In this document: positions 1-13,283 of the stretch, piece by piece
How positions within the stretch are numbered: the stretch's first letter is position 1
Layout of the letters: each line of letters begins with the position of its first letter
Assembly: GCA_021234155.1 (NCBI GenBank)
Contig: JAJEKV010000143.1
Coordinates: 1,071,358-1,135,357, forward strand
DNA length: 64,000 nucleotides
Direction of reading: 5' to 3'
Source: Isoetes taiwanensis
Lineage: Eukaryota; Streptophyta; Lycopodiopsida; Isoetales; Isoetaceae
Made by a program: the position numbers and the translations under genes
The notes under the pieces: model-generated
The model's input: the letters and a program-made list of their open reading frames with translations, nothing else
Told to the model about the DNA's origin: nothing
The model's database searches: none

Positions 1-226
1 CGAGATTGAGAGTAGGGGGTGCGACTTTTTTTAAGTTTTTTCAAACTATGTTTTCGTGTTTTTTTGTAAGGAATATTCTTAATACATACTCTAATACGGA
101 GATAACTGAGTATATAAAATTGGCAGGAATCTTCATTTCTATATAATATCTTCAACACTTTACACCAAAAATTTGATCTTGCCTGCTACTTTTCTAGATA
201 TACAATAACAATTACTTTTGAATAAT

Positions 227-532
227 TTAATTGGCACCTAAAATCAATACTGCTTGAATCACCTCCTTGTTATCTTTTGGATTATGTCTCAACACCTTGT
301 TGTAGACATAACACATGTGTTTGCAGAGGAGAAATCTACCCTTGCAATCATGTTTCATGAATTCTAGACAACTACATTTAGGGTTTGCACTAATCTCAAT
401 CTTGTAAATGTTGGTATCTCTTCTGAGCTCATAAATTACATGCTTTCCGCATGTCATAATCTGTTTTCCAACTACTTCTGCATCCATGTATCCTATCGAT
501 TCTTGGAATATTAAGAATAGGGAAAATTCCAA
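227..532 (-). pseudogene. SWIM zinc-finger protein fragment
   Basis: The reading frame encodes a SWIM-type zinc finger of the form CxC-x14-CxH, with cysteines at about residues 53, 55 and 70 and histidine 72. The finger is preceded by a short strand-rich segment typical of the SWIM fold. SWIM domains bind DNA or proteins and occur in plant FAR1/MULE transposases and in ZSWIM-like ubiquitin ligases; the short piece does not decide which. No ATG opens the frame, and its first codons lie inside the terminal repeat of the adjacent MITE, so only about residues 10-101 can be ancestral. It is best read as an isolated exon or a transposase remnant. No other domain of a full-length gene is visible beside it. 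Confidence 0.5.
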
Positions 533-960
533 ATATACCCCTCAAGTTTACAAATATTCCAAAAATACCCCTAGAAATAGGGTGTTTAGCTCAAATGGCA
601 ATAACTTTTTTGTGATCAATCAACTGAAAAAGTATCCTTCATAAATCTTATAGATATGAGTGAGCGCTATCCAATAGCAGTAGAATCATCAAAAACGGAG
701 TTGGAATCTTCAAGTTATAGTGTTTTAAGTGCGTGCTATAAAAAATGACGTAAATGAGCATAACTTGTGAATTTCAACTCCAATTTCGATGAATTTGATG
801 TCCTTCGGAAGATCTTCTTCTGATCTATAGTGTTTGTGAAGACAACTTTTGCATTTGAGGAGCAACAAAAACTCTATTACCTTTTTTCCAAAACTGCTCT
901 TCATTTGGAGGGTATTTTTGGAATTTTCACAAACTTGAGGGGTATATTTGGAATTTTCCC
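520..960. mobile_element. Mutator-type MITE with perfect 9-bp target duplication
   Basis: This is a 441-bp non-autonomous DNA element. Its two ends are inverted repeats of about 53 bp starting GGGAAAATTCCAAATATACC, with a few mismatches between the arms. The 9 bases TTAAGAATA sit directly outside both ends (511-519 and 961-969). A 9-bp target duplication with long terminal inverted repeats is the signature of the Mutator superfamily. No transposase is encoded, so movement would need an enzyme supplied elsewhere. The identical target duplication and well-preserved arms suggest a fairly recent insertion. It landed beside the SWIM fragment. Confidence 0.9.
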
Positions 961-1865
961 TTAAGAATATTCCATAAAAACTCAAAAAACATGTTTCAAA
1001 AAAACCTAAAAAAAAATTCCCACTTCTTCATGCCTTTTGCATATTATATATATGCTGCAGATGTTGAAATATAAAGTCCTAACCCTTCTTGGGTGCCACA
1101 ATGTGCAGGCTGCTGAACAAAGTTCTTAACTTGAAGATGGGTAACTCAAAACACTCAAACTTTTTTGTACTTGATGCAGGGCCCAAAGCTCAACTTTTCA
1201 TATTAGTTCTATAGCTTTATTCTGAATATGATAATTCATTAATGCAGAACTAATCTTTCAAACGGACTCCATCCAAATTTAGTAATGCACGTACTGCCAT
1301 TTTCCAAGACTCGGTGAATGAAACCTCGATAGGAGCTTCTTGCTTGCAAAAGGAGCCATTTTGTCTTCTCTAGCAATTATGATTTGATAGCTTTTAGTAC
1401 TCAGATCTGCAACTAAGATTTTTGCAGGCTTGGAAGCTATCTTGAAGATTTGGTGAAAGGATTGCATACAGAGAAACAATTCCACAAATCGATGTCCAGA
1501 AGAAAGCAAAATTCGTGCCACTAATGCAATAGAAACTTCTTGAACTGAAATTAGAAAATTTAGTTTGGGCACATGCACAATTTACCCATAGCGAAGTTGA
1601 AGATGCAAGCAAGCTTCCCTCGTGATCCGATGCTTGTTCATGATCGACTTCTGATCCAGTTAGATTCCGTGAGTTAAAAAGACAGATCCACATAAAATTG
1701 AGCTGATAGTGGTGATTTTGTGACTGATCAGGAAAGAGGGTCCTAGGAGAGATGCAGGCATAATTAGATTAGCAACTGGCAATAAGTATATGTGTGGGAA
1801 GGCAAAAATAACAAACAGAAAATAAAACTCCTCATTTGCATCCGTGGATCCCATCTTCTCCTTAC

Positions 1866-4800
1866 AACAACCTTTGCAGCAGCATTTTTTGCTTCACATT
1901 CCTGGAGATATGGCTGCAGATCTGTTGCATTACTGGGTCCACATAATGTCAGGGTGCGTCTACTAAAAGTGCCTTCACTAACATGCTTTACCTGTAGGAA
2001 AGATGCCATCTTTTAAAGTAGGACTCACATAGGCAAAAGGTGAAAAATGCCATTTAAAAATAGAGTAACTGAAGGACATTGATATGTCTATTTGTTTGTT
2101 TCATTGTGCATTGAAGCATGACATAAGAAAGCAGAGATATCATGCTTACTTGAATGGGATTGATGCTCCGGAAATAGTCCACAAGGAAAGCTAAGTGTCT
2201 TGTTAAACCTACAGATTTGAATACACGTTGCAAATTCCTTTCCTTAGACTTCAGCACCCAAAATGGCTGCAATAGCCAATGGGTCAAGAAACAGATAGAA
2301 CAAAATTATTGTGGATATAATATGTTACTTGAATAGAACAAACCTTCCCAAAAGCACAAAAGCACAAAAAGATTTAATAAAGAGAAGGAATTTACCAGTG
2401 GCTCTGTTGTAAGGACCTACTGCTGTTGCATTACTCTGTTGTCGTGATTCTTGGAGAAAAATAACATGATTTCATCAGTGCATGATAAATCAACTTCGTT
2501 TCCACATGCATACTTTACATGTCTCTTAAATTTAAAGTGCAATAAAGAGTAAAATTCTGGAATACATAAAATTGAAACAGGCAGATTAGATAAAATATAT
2601 GATAAATTTACCATGAGATAATAATATCCTTCGAGTCTTCAAAACCTTAATGACCTTATCCGATTAGACCAGGCCCTGGAGTTCTAGCCATTTGAGGGAG
2701 GCAAAGAAAATAAAGCCCACCAGTTAAGAGTCAAACAGTCCACTTTCCTCCTTGATATTATTCCATCCAAAACAATCTGTAACAACCATAGCAGGCATCC
2801 GCTGGAACAAAGGCACTGTTGATCCCCAGTAATGGAATTGTAAGTTGACGGGAAGGAATCTGGCCGTGAGCACATATATCTGAGAGACTTTTTTAAGCAA
2901 AAATGTCTGGTCTTTTGCTCTCACTCTTGATACAGAGATGCATTGACTGCAAAAACCATTTAATGTCTTAAAGCCATATTGCCAAAGCAGATCGAGAACA
3001 CTCCGGAAAGATGCTCTTCTCGCTCTAGGGATTTTAGGGTTCATGACTACTATATCTGACGAAATCTGTCCGGAATTGATCTTGGTGGTTCTTCTTCTAC
3101 TCTGAACTCTATCCAAGAAGAGTCTACAACCCACAATCACAATCAAGGAAGACCATATGTGCTCCATAAATGCTGCGATCCATACCTCAGAAGCAAAAAT
3201 CATAGCTTTGATGCCAAATTTGGCTAATATCAAAGGATTTTGGCACAGTTTTCCTTGGCCTTTATAAATCCAGTTGAGTCGATTCAACTTTTCTAAACAA
3301 AAAACAGAACTTTTTCAACTTTCCTAAATAAAAAGCTAAAGGATCCACTTACATTCACTATAATGAACGTAGCATTGACAGTCATCATTTCCGCAACGAT
3401 TTTCACCAAATGCAGTTTATCATCCCTCCATTTACACATGAGCTTGGTTCTAACTTCCAAGACAACAATGCAGTTAGCTTCTCCATTTGATCCCATGATC
3501 CAAAACCCCGGATTCGTCTATAATTCTGGAACACAAAATGTGTTTCATGGCGGATCTTCAAATCCCTTTGGCAATATGTTTCAGGGTCCAAACTTGTGGG
3601 TGAAGCTGCAAACAGATCTGAGAATTAAACCTTATTTCTAGCAACCTAGAATTAAACCTTATTTCTAGCAACCTGACTTTGTTCAGATAATCAAACCTGT
3701 ACAGAATAACCCATGTTACCTTCCATTCACTTATCTTAGCAAATACGAAGATGCCATTGATGCAAGCTAAAAGGAGCAAGAAAATTAGTGAACTTTAACT
3801 CCAGGAGGTGAACTGGACATGCTCTAGTGGAAAAAGAGCTATTGGAAATATTATTTCTGATCGAATAAGTGCAGAAGCTGTTTTGCAACCATGGTCTGCA
3901 TAAAATCTATGCTTGAGACAGACATCTTGTATTTGTTTGATAAAGTAACAGGCTGCCTGCATTCTTTTACTGAACATTTTTCCCTCTTCATAACCGTGGC
4001 ATAGTTGCTCGGATCATACTTTCCTTTGCCTGTAAATGTTGGACTGGATTATGTTCTCAGAGTTTCATCACTATAATTGCACATAATAAACATATTAACC
4101 GTAATTCCACCATAATCCGTTCTCCTAACAATCCACGTATCAAATAAGTGTTTTTTCCCGTTGTTCTTTCTGGAAAAAGAGTGTGACTATGGCTGTGGCA
4201 AATTACAAAGGAATGAATCTTCCTATTCCCTCCCTTGAACAGAGCCCACTGTCTGTCCTTGAACAGATGGGGAAAAGACCTATAACTGATTAGAATACAA
4301 TAAAGCTTCCCAGAATTCGCTAGCGAAACTATTAGCATCGCCGGATTTGGTACATGCAAAAGCTGTTATGGCTGTGTATAGGGTTTAGAAAGCTTCTATA
4401 CCCTAAAATGAAACCCGCTGCTATAGCCAAGTGCCAAAACTCGCTGCTAGAAGCCCGAAAGTCGATCTGGAAGTAAGAAAAGACCTTCAGAACTTTTTTG
4501 CCCATAATATTTTATTGATCCTGTCGTCCCTGTGCGTGCCTCAAATCTACAGATATTACAAAATGTGTTTGCAAAAGAATCGCGAGGTCTGCCTTTGTAA
4601 GCAGCACAACATAATACTAAGATTAGAAAACCCAAAAACAAACGCCGCATAGCTCTACCGGAGCTTCGACCTTTTTCTTTTAGATTGATCGTGGCCGTCC
4701 GATCAATAGCCAATGTCTGCCGTTCGATCTTGGGCATGGTCCATTACATAACATTATAATATAGGATGGGGTAATGCTTCATTATCATCCATCGATTCAA

Positions 4801-6059
4801 TTTGTCTCAGGCACTTTAACTTTTCATTATCCTTAACTTTGACATGTTTAAACAAAGTTGGGCATGTCCCAAAATACAGGACAAATACCATGGTTTTGTA
4901 ATTAGAAGGGCTACAGCAGCAGAATTGAAAATTGGAACATTTGTCCTTCTTGCCATTGAGCATTTGCTGGCTTGGATGAGCAGAATAGAGATGCTCCTTC
5001 TCTGCTACATGGATCCAAAACAAACAAAATCATGAATTTGAGATGGGCCCACATGCTTTTCACGTCCTTCAAAAATTGGAACATTTATATGGAAAGCTAA
5101 TTCCTTTAGATTACAATCGTCACATCTTATATCAGTTTTCCCAATAATTTGCTTTGAGTTATCTGCTCAACATGAGAACAATCAATTCCATAAGGATCTA
5201 AGCAGAATGTAGTCTTTTAATAGATTATAAAGGCTTCTAGGCTAGGTCAGACTTAAGTTTCCAGACGGGATTGCAGATTTATTCTATATTGACCCAATGA
5301 GGTGGCACAAAAGCTATCTTTCCATCTGTACACTAATAAACAAAGAACAGGGACACACCTGAGCACGCTGCTCGAGCTTCAAATGGCATGAGCAACAAAA
5401 TTTACAGAAAAAGTATTACATCATAAGTTTAGGAAATAAATAGATATAGTACCCGTTATATAAGAGTTTCACCATTGCTTCTTGATCATTTGATTGCATT
5501 AGCTTCCTTCCAGATGCGATGCTGCATAGAATAAGACACCATTCCATTTGCCGCCATTTTGTGTAGTACTCTGCAGAATATGCATTTGCTTTGCTTCTTA
5601 AACCTGCAAAGAATAAGATGGCTCACATAAAACATTTAATGATATTAGAAATATTTGGAACTTAGCGTTGACGCAAATATATAGTCTACTGTTATATGCA
5701 AACAATTTGTAGCTAAGTCCACAAATATACAACCAATTTCTACGCAAACCCAAGCTTCTGATGAACATATTGCTTTCTACAAAGCAGAAATTATAGAGCA
5801 AAGCCCGCTGAACGTGTAGGTCTTTAACGTCACCCTTTGGATGTGAGCAGGACATGAGTACTATAACAACACAAAATAATGCCTAGTTTCCAGAAAATGT
5901 GTGATAGGATACCAAGACAACCCCCAGACAACCATCAACAGAATGTAGCAAATAAAGACTCACCTTAAGAAGTCCATCCCAGCCAATTGCATGGGAAAGC
6001 ATGATGCAACAAACTCGTTACAATACAATCTTGCAATTTCCATGTCGTCAGTGTTCCAT
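1866..6059 (-). CDS. Unrecognised multi-exon gene, minus strand (partial model)
   Basis: Several blocks look like exons of one minus-strand gene. Reading along that strand they are 6059-5964, 5603-5453, 2266-2150 and 1991-1866. Each is open throughout and bounded by an AG acceptor and a GT donor. The last two join in phase 0 and give a continuous stretch of about 80 residues (…YFRSINPIQ then VKHVSEGTF…). The 5603-5453 block contains YTKWRQMEWCLILCSIASG. The 5964 donor leaves phase 2, whereas the 5603 acceptor needs phase 1, so at least one exon is missing between them. A further open stretch at about 3030-2850 may belong too. I do not recognise the protein, and no start or stop codon is assigned. 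It could be a real host gene or its relic. Confidence 0.4.
3621..3675. repeat. Two-copy 27-bp tandem duplication
   Basis: The 27-bp string beginning AGAATTAAACCTTATTTCTA is present twice head to tail with no visible mismatch. It lies in noncoding sequence on the far side of the candidate gene blocks. Confidence 0.85.
4451..4766. repeat. Dispersed 0.3-kb repeat, copy 1
   Basis: This segment matches 7961-8270 almost base for base in the same orientation, with scattered substitutions and a few short indels. Both copies end in ACATTATAATATAGGAT. That same end string also occurs alone at 57358-57374, directly next to the start of another repeat. A minus-strand frame is open in both copies, but the whole is too short and undefined to call a gene. 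It may be the end of a retroelement or a MITE. I see no inverted ends and no clear target duplication. Confidence 0.8.
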
Positions 6060-7960
6060 CTGTTATATGTTAACTTGCAAGCCAAAAGAGAATTGTGATG
6101 CCAATGAATTTCACATATAAAAGCAGATGTATTGGTCCTTAAAGACGAATATACAAATACATATGTTACCTGTACTCTCACCTCTCTGAAGCAAGGAGGT
6201 TTCTCACCAAAAATCTCATGCAGAAATAACATATTCTGTGGCCTTCTCAGAAACTATGGGCAGATGTATGCCATTGCATAAACAATCTAATGACTTTTCT
6301 TCAAATGCAGCACTATGCCATGGAGAAGCAACGGTTTACTGTGGCCAGAACAGAAAAAAAACTGTGGTGGCATTTGCTCCAAAAGGTAATCTTCCAACAT
6401 CAAAATATTGATCTATTCCTGTAAAAATGAAAAGCAAACATGTTAGGGTTTACCACAATCCCAGAGGAAACTCTTGAATGAAAGAAACATAAAACTATAG
6501 AAATATTCTAGTTCTGCAGCAAGCCAAATGCTCCACGAATTCTGCAAGCACAACAATTTTTTTTCATAAATCCACCTTTCTGTGCAAAGCTTGTAACAAA
6601 GCTTAAGGTGGGAAAACCGTCCATAAGTCTCATATAGGAAAGAAGCCAATTCTTTCATGTGCTAATTGTTGAAAATGTGAGCATCCAGCATTTAACATAT
6701 TGACTATTGTTTGGTGGTGACGTGGCATTGAAAATGTCGGTGGTTTTGGGATTTTCTTCCGGATAAGGGATCGGGATCAGGGTGTAGAAACAAAAAGGGA
6801 GATCGGCAGGTGGAGGTATTTCGGAATTGTGGGACAGAGGCGTATCTGTGTATAGCCAGATAGGAGCCAGGATCGGAGGAGGCAGAAGGAGCTGCGACAG
6901 CTGAAGGAATCCGGATTGTTGATGCCGAGCTTCGAAGTGGCAGAAGCAGGAATCCGAATTGTGAAGTGAAGGCAATTCAGAGACTGGGGAAAAAGGTTTG
7001 GATTGTGTATCTAGCATCTGTGTTTGAATCAGGAGTGCAGGGTGACGGATTTGTTTCCCAGATTGTGTAAGGTGTATCCCAGATTGTTATCTGGTGGAGA
7101 TTGAAGTTGAAGGAGGAAGAGACCGGCTTTCTTGGGTTCAAATCCCAGGCTCTGTTTTTTTTACGAATAAAGGCTAAAAGGCAATTGATTGAAAGATATA
7201 GTTGGCAAACACGAGCACTAAAAGTGGATTGTGTATTCAATGAGAGAAATATTGAGAACAACAGGAGTAAAGAAATAGTCCAACCGCCCGACCACGGAAC
7301 TAGCACTTCAAAACTATGAAGTAAACCACTAGGAGCCTCCAAGACTCCGCCGCTAGTCCCTCCCCTGAACTATGATGCAATCCAAGCAAAGCCAATCTTT
7401 TAGGAGACAACCCGTGATCCCCCATTATTCCACAACATGTTCTTATAAACTATCAAGGATCTATTCTTGTCCTCTCATCCATTATTAGCTCTGGCTCCTG
7501 TAATACACCAGACTAAGATTAGCATCATCTATTCTTTAAACTCCTCCAATCATAGCTAACCAATAATAGAGTAGCTAATTCTATTTCTATGGTGCACTAT
7601 GATTGGCATGACAATTAGAATAGCTAATTCTAATGCCATGGTTGTATAAAAGTCTGGACTTTCTCATAACATTCTAACTTTTAGAATGTATTCGTAACAG
7701 TTTTATCACTAATCCGCTCAAAAGGAACCTTAATGTAGGTGCTACCTTTGCCTCAAGCTTCAGATCTCTACTTCCAGGCCTCTATCCTCGAAATAGCTAT
7801 CCAGATGCTTCCTTGGATTCCCGAAATCCTCCTTCTTGTCTGGAATCTCCGCTGCCATGAAGCATCGGAACACCTATATCTCTCTGAAAATCACAGATGA
7901 AGAATTCAGCAACCCGAAACCTAACTCTGAGAAGGGCTAATTCGCAGATGAAGAATTCAG

Positions 7961-8270
7961 AAACCCGAAAGTCAATCTGGAAGTAAGAAAAGACCTTCAG
8001 AACTTTTTTGCCCATAATATTTTATTGATCCTGTCGTCCCTGTGCGTGCCTCAAATCTACAGCTATTACAAAATGTGTCTGCAAAAGAATCGCGAGGTCT
8101 GCCTTTGTAACCAGCACAACAGAATACTAAGATTAGAAAACCCAAAAACAAAAGCCGCATAGCTTCGACCTTTTTCTTTTAGATTGATTGTGGCCGTCTG
8201 ATCAATAGCCAATGTCTGCCTGCCGTTCGATCTAGGGCGTGGTCCATTACACAACATTATAATATAGGAT
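7961..8270. repeat. Dispersed 0.3-kb repeat, copy 2
   Basis: This is the second copy of the repeat at 4451-4766, in the same orientation about 3.5 kb away. Differences are mainly single substitutions and one deletion of about 11 bases near the middle. The flanks of the two copies differ, so this is a dispersed element rather than one large duplication. Confidence 0.8.
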
Positions 8271-8339
8271 ATCTGGATCAACACCATTGGTTTTAACACA
8301 ACCAATAACATCTTACTACTCCCTTTCTCCATAAAGCAT

Positions 8340-10850
8340 GGCGCAGGGTATTTGCCTGTGTTTCATTCCACCCGTGTTTTAACTCTGATTTATAAGCCCT
8401 TCACAGGAATAAAATGTGTAGGTACGAGCATCTAAGATTTTGCTCCAAAAGAAGATGATGAAGCCTGCTGCAAAAAAGAATGCCTAAAGCAACAGGCTGC
8501 ATCAATTTGTTTTTTCATTGCATGCATTATGCATGCATCTTTGATGACATAACTTGATATGTTCGCAGCTTCGTCTTGCTCAGGTCATGCAAAGGGATGT
8601 GTAACATACATTAGATGAGAAAAGGCCTGGTTAACCATCATAAAGTATGGCTTTTAGTGGAGATGCTTTGACAAATTTGTAGTTGTGGTTGTGTGACTCT
8701 AAAAAATAGCGAACGTTAATCCATTTAAACATTGACTGTGAGAACAACAATATTGTAGGCCTCCCTCTTCTCAAAGTACGTGCGTTGTTGATCGTTTAGT
8801 AGATGCTATTCACTTTTTATGCTTTTAACCTTGACGTTTGCAGAGCAAGAAATGGCAGAACTTCAAACAACATACGTCATGAACCAGCAACATTATCTAG
8901 GACTTCCTGACAACATACATCATAAACCAGCAATGTGATCTACACAGCTAGCCTTGAACTTTTGATTCTTAACTCTTGAATTTGTATTCCGAACCCGTGT
9001 TGTGCTCGTAGGTTGCTTACACAAAGCTTTTGTTTTTTCCAAATATCTAGAAAGCAGAACCTGAGATTTGAGGGTAAAAGCTCGTTAAGAACCGACCTGC
9101 TTAGTTAAGAACCGACCTGGTATAAGCTGGAAACGACGATGTTGGAGCGGATCAATTTCTCTGGTAATGATCCAATACGAAATAATCCATTCCATGGTAT
9201 GATTCATTGTTGCTAGGGTATATTTTTCTCAGTTCTGTTTGAATATAGTATGTTACAGCATACATGGACAGGAGCTGTTGCTGTTGGCATTGCAGGGACA
9301 TTAGGTGTTGCATTGTACAGCGCTAGCTGCAGAACTTGACAACATCTGGCAGAAAGTAGGGGGTTTTGAGTTTTTTTTTGGTTGAGAAAGAAGGTAGTTC
9401 AATCAGTTCCATTTGAGGTATAATCTTCATTTAGATTTCCATGCTCATATCCAAGTCTCAGCTCAAACTCTGGGGATCAAACAACTGGATGACAATATTT
9501 TGACCATTAATAGTAGATAACCGAGTAGTGGATCATCTGTCGTCTCAAAAGGATGTTGGCTCATCTTTGCATAGCACATGCACTGCAAAGTTGTGGAATC
9601 ACCTTTTTAACTTCTATTTACAAGTGGGTTCATTTTTAAGTGAGCCTAAGATCTCCTAATTCCTAGCGTCTGGGATGGCTGTAGCCACAATCCAGGGCCT
9701 CTGTTTTATGCTTTCTTTTAGCAGCAGTAAGTTATCAGAGCAACAGCTTGAGCAATTGGAAAAGGGGATTTTAAAAAACTAAGAGTCCTTCATGGGTTTT
9801 AAGGCTTGCGCAAACTCTTGTTAAAATGGATGATGTTTGATGTTTTTTTATTTATGAATGGCAGACAACAAATCCATACAGGAAAATTAGCCATTTGGGG
9901 CAACAATAAGGGTGGCCACATGTGGCTTTTTCGGCTTCAAGGAAAGGATTTTCACCGAAAAATGGAGGTGGAGACCTATTGTTGAGCATTGTTACCTACT
10001 AGTAAGCATGTTTTTCTCTTATGTACTGCATTCTGAGTCTTGCAGATAGTACCTCTAAGCCATTGTACTATGGTCAAAACACTTACGTGAATATCTAAGG
10101 CTTTTATACTGCAACTGAGCATCATTCTTCAGTATGTAGTGCAAGTGCTTTACACGCAGTTCTGGATGCTACTTTAGTTGAGAAAGAGAGACTGCAGCAC
10201 GAGGTAAATAAGCCATATGCTTTAACAGACACAACGAGACAAAAGGCAGCTAAATATTAAAGCATGCAAACTCCTGTTTCTCTAAATTATTATGTAGCTA
10301 TGTTTGTATGAAACCTACAGGTCATGGCATTTGATTACTATAGCTGCAAAAGGAAATGCAAGGACTGTCTGTAGATTTCTTTAATCGACATTTATACAAA
10401 TTTCAACTTGCTTCAAAGAAGATAATGCCCAAGTGGACATGTTATTGTAACACATGCAAACTGTTTCTTATGTTGATGGACATCTTCTTGCACATATAAG
10501 GAGTTGTATCATTCCTATCTAGATACATGGGTATACATGCGTCTTTTGATGATTGTTAATGGAATGATTTGGAGAAGATAGAAGGAAAGAAATAAGTAAA
10601 CACCAATGATTCGTGGGCAAAGATTTGATACTGCCATATACTCTATTTTAACATGAAACTCTAAACTAGACTGGAAATTAGATGAAGGAATTACATATCT
10701 AAACCAGGCACCTCAAACCTAAGCATCAAACGTCCAAATTAAAAGCAACCCCCCTGAAGGTGTAACACACAAAAAGAATGCATCAAGCTAGAGCAAAGTA
10801 TAGCAACCAAGTTCCACAAAAATGATATGCTAGCATAAGTTATTCTTTGA
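8340..10850. other. Gene-poor stretch with one exon-like block
   Basis: No long reading frame exists on either strand. One exon-like block stands out on the plus strand at 10133-10203. A TTCTTCAG acceptor precedes it and a GTAAAT donor follows. Between them 23 codons read as a charged helix (ALHAVLDATLVEKERLQHE). A 20-bp direct duplication (GTTAAGAACCGACCTG core) lies at about 9085-9120. If a gene ran through here it has decayed or has very short exons. I cannot name a product. Confidence 0.3.
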
Positions 10851-10899
10851 TTGCGTTTTTATTGCATTTTGGGTTGTAAGGAAAAATATAATAAGAATA

Positions 10900-13200
10900 G
10901 AATAGGTTTTTTAGCATCCACGGAGACCAATTGGCCTATGGGACCCAAACAAAAAGAGAGCAGCAAGCATATTACTGACAGAATTAAAAAACCCCCGCCC
11001 CAAGGGTTTTCGAGGGAAAAAACCTTATCGCGGAATAAGCGTCGGGCACACCGCATACAATTGCATAGGGACAGTTCAATACCGGCCCCGTGAGGACACA
11101 AACGAGTCCGCATCCATAACCTCCCAAGGTATGATCCCAACAAACCCACCGACGCCGTGTAGTCAATAACTGATGCAACGCTGGCCGGGCACTAGTAATC
11201 GAACATATGGCTCTCTGATATGGGCAAAATCTTCGGGCGACCGGAGGGCATGACATTCATCCTCAATCGCGCTGCGGGTCGCAACACTAGCAAAAGCCTT
11301 TGCTCGCGGCTTCCCGAGCCCAACGCTGCTCAATGCGCGGAGGCGTGTGCACCCGCGGATGGAAGCTATAAGTCTGCGCTTCTTCATGGGCAACTTGGGT
11401 GTACAAGTATTGGTATGGGCCTCTTTGTGAGCCTAGGATTGACTTTGTCGATAGTATGCCGCCTTTAACGCGCGGTGAGCCTCTCGCGATCCTCTGGCGG
11501 CGGAAAGTAGCATCTAGGTACGCTTTAAATGCCTTCATGATCTTTCTTTGTCCCCGACTGACGCATCTATTTGCCCGCGACACCCCAAAGATGAGAACCA
11601 CCGAGCTTGCTTTGTCTTTCCAAATAGGATTTCAGCGCTATGGGACCCATCGCCATGGCCAAAGCAAGGTGGGGGCAGGCGTATCAGCCCATAGCGACCA
11701 CCTTTTGGAAGTAAACGATATGGGCGCTCCAATGCAGCCCATTGAAGAGGTAGAAAGCCCGTCTCCTCGAGTAGGATGCGGTACGGATCGTGGACTTCAC
11801 CCCTGGGCCCGCGCCAAGAAGGCCTTCGCGACTTCGCCGAGGTCATTCCCGTTGAGGGATATCACCGACCCATACTCTGCCCCATACGTAAGGACCGCTC
11901 AACCAAGGCTCAAACAAATGTGATCAGGCCCCGTGCATACAACTCGCCTTTGTGGTCGTTGTTCTCGCATGGCATATAGTGCTTTCCAACCCACCGTGAC
12001 CCGCAAACCGATAGCCGCGATCCCAATGGGTGGTAGTTGAGAACTCAATCCCCAAGTACTTGTAGGTCGGAGCCACCTCTATCTCTTGCCCCTCGTAAGT
12101 GAATGTGGGAAGCCTTGGTCGACGAAGATGATGCAACTAGCAAAGACCCTAGTTTTGGCCAAGTTAACTCGCATGCCGCTGAATTGGCAAAAGTGTCAAG
12201 AGCATCCAGTGGACGTTGCATGTCCTCCGGAGTATAGGCCATGAGGTTGACGCCGCCAAAGATATATGAGTTGTCGGATTGTGTGATGCATGAGATGTGC
12301 GCCCGCACCTCCATGCTCGTGAGAGCCAACCTTCCAACCGATCAATGTATAGGCAAAGAGTGTGGGGAGAGGGGCAACCCCGACGACCTCCAATGCTACA
12401 TCGACACCGTACCGGCCGCCGATGTGATACGGCCCGAAAGCATGCCTCGCAGATACGGCCTATATAATGATTCGCAAGTCCAGGGGGTCCCCAAATACCG
12501 CCGCACTGTCCCATAGCTTGTTGGCGGGTATCGGTGGTCGAACGCTTTTGCAAAATCCACGAAACAACAAGATCGGTTCAGTCGGCGATTCCCGCTATCC
12601 TCAATCAATGTGCGCAGAGTGAAGATATGATCAATGGTGGAATGTCCGGGTCGAAACCTGCACGGTAAGAGCTCGCGACCTCCGCTTCCTCCGCCCATAT
12701 TGTCACCGCCGCTCAAGGATGCCGACCAACAGCTTTGCAAAAGAGAGAGCGACCATAATAGTACGGTAGTTGGCGGGCATTGAGGGTCCCCCCGCTTGTA
12801 TATGGGCACTACTCTACTAGTGGTCCATTACGCGGGGGGAATCCTTCTTCGCAATGCTTTATTGAACAATGCCGCGAGGACAGTACCGGAGGCCCGACCC
12901 ATTTCGTAAGTTCTGCCTGCATGCCATCTAAATCTGCCGCCTTCCCATTAGCTAGACGCTGTAGGCCCATGATGACATCCCCTCCCGCGGATAACTAGAG
13001 CCATGCCTATCTGGTGGAGGGATCGGTGCACTGGCCCCCGGAAAGCTGGTCGCATGCATACTGGTAAGTACTGCACCCATTGCCCGGGGTGATGTTCCCT
13101 GGGTGGGCTATGCTTGCTTCAAGACCCTTCTCCGTATCGTCCTCCTGGGGTGCCGGGTCCAGAGACCAAACATCTGGCGGCCGATGCTCATGAGGTATCC
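10900..13200 (-). pseudogene. Degenerate LINE (reverse transcriptase) copy 1
   Basis: This is a minus-strand non-LTR retrotransposon broken by many frameshifts. The RT core is readable near 12540-12690 as FRPGHSTIDHIFTLRTLIED followed by CCFVDFAKAFD, which are the finger and palm motifs of jockey/CR1/L1-type enzymes. Further downstream on that strand come a GCPLSPTLF-like segment and the NLMAYTPEDMQ helix. The YADD catalytic box is replaced by FGGV in the open frame. A thumb segment (TYKYLGIEFS) follows at about 12050. The 3' end has a short A/T-rich tail of the ATTCT type at 10890-10910. The block is richer in GC and CpG than its surroundings. It is inactive. Confidence 0.85.
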
Positions 13201-13283
13201 GGCCTTCTTGTTTTTTTTTGAAAGGAGCGGTATTGACTGATGGCCTTCTTGTTCTTGAGAAAGGAGCGGTATTGACTGACGGT
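13201..13283. repeat. Imperfect tandem duplication at the LINE 5' edge
   Basis: A segment of about 41 bp containing GAAAGGAGCGGTATTGACTG occurs twice head to tail. It marks the upstream limit of recognisable LINE sequence and could be an imperfect insertion-site duplication or a replication slip. Confidence 0.65.

Noticed and set aside
7120-7160. Box-B-like GGGTTCAAATCCC followed by a T run, suggesting a tRNA or SINE.
   Set aside because: No matching acceptor stem, D-arm or A box was found upstream, and the T run follows immediately.
11399-11923. Plus-strand frame of 174 codons.
   Set aside because: It lies antisense to the LINE relic in GC-rich sequence, where stop codons are rare. Its sequence has no motif.
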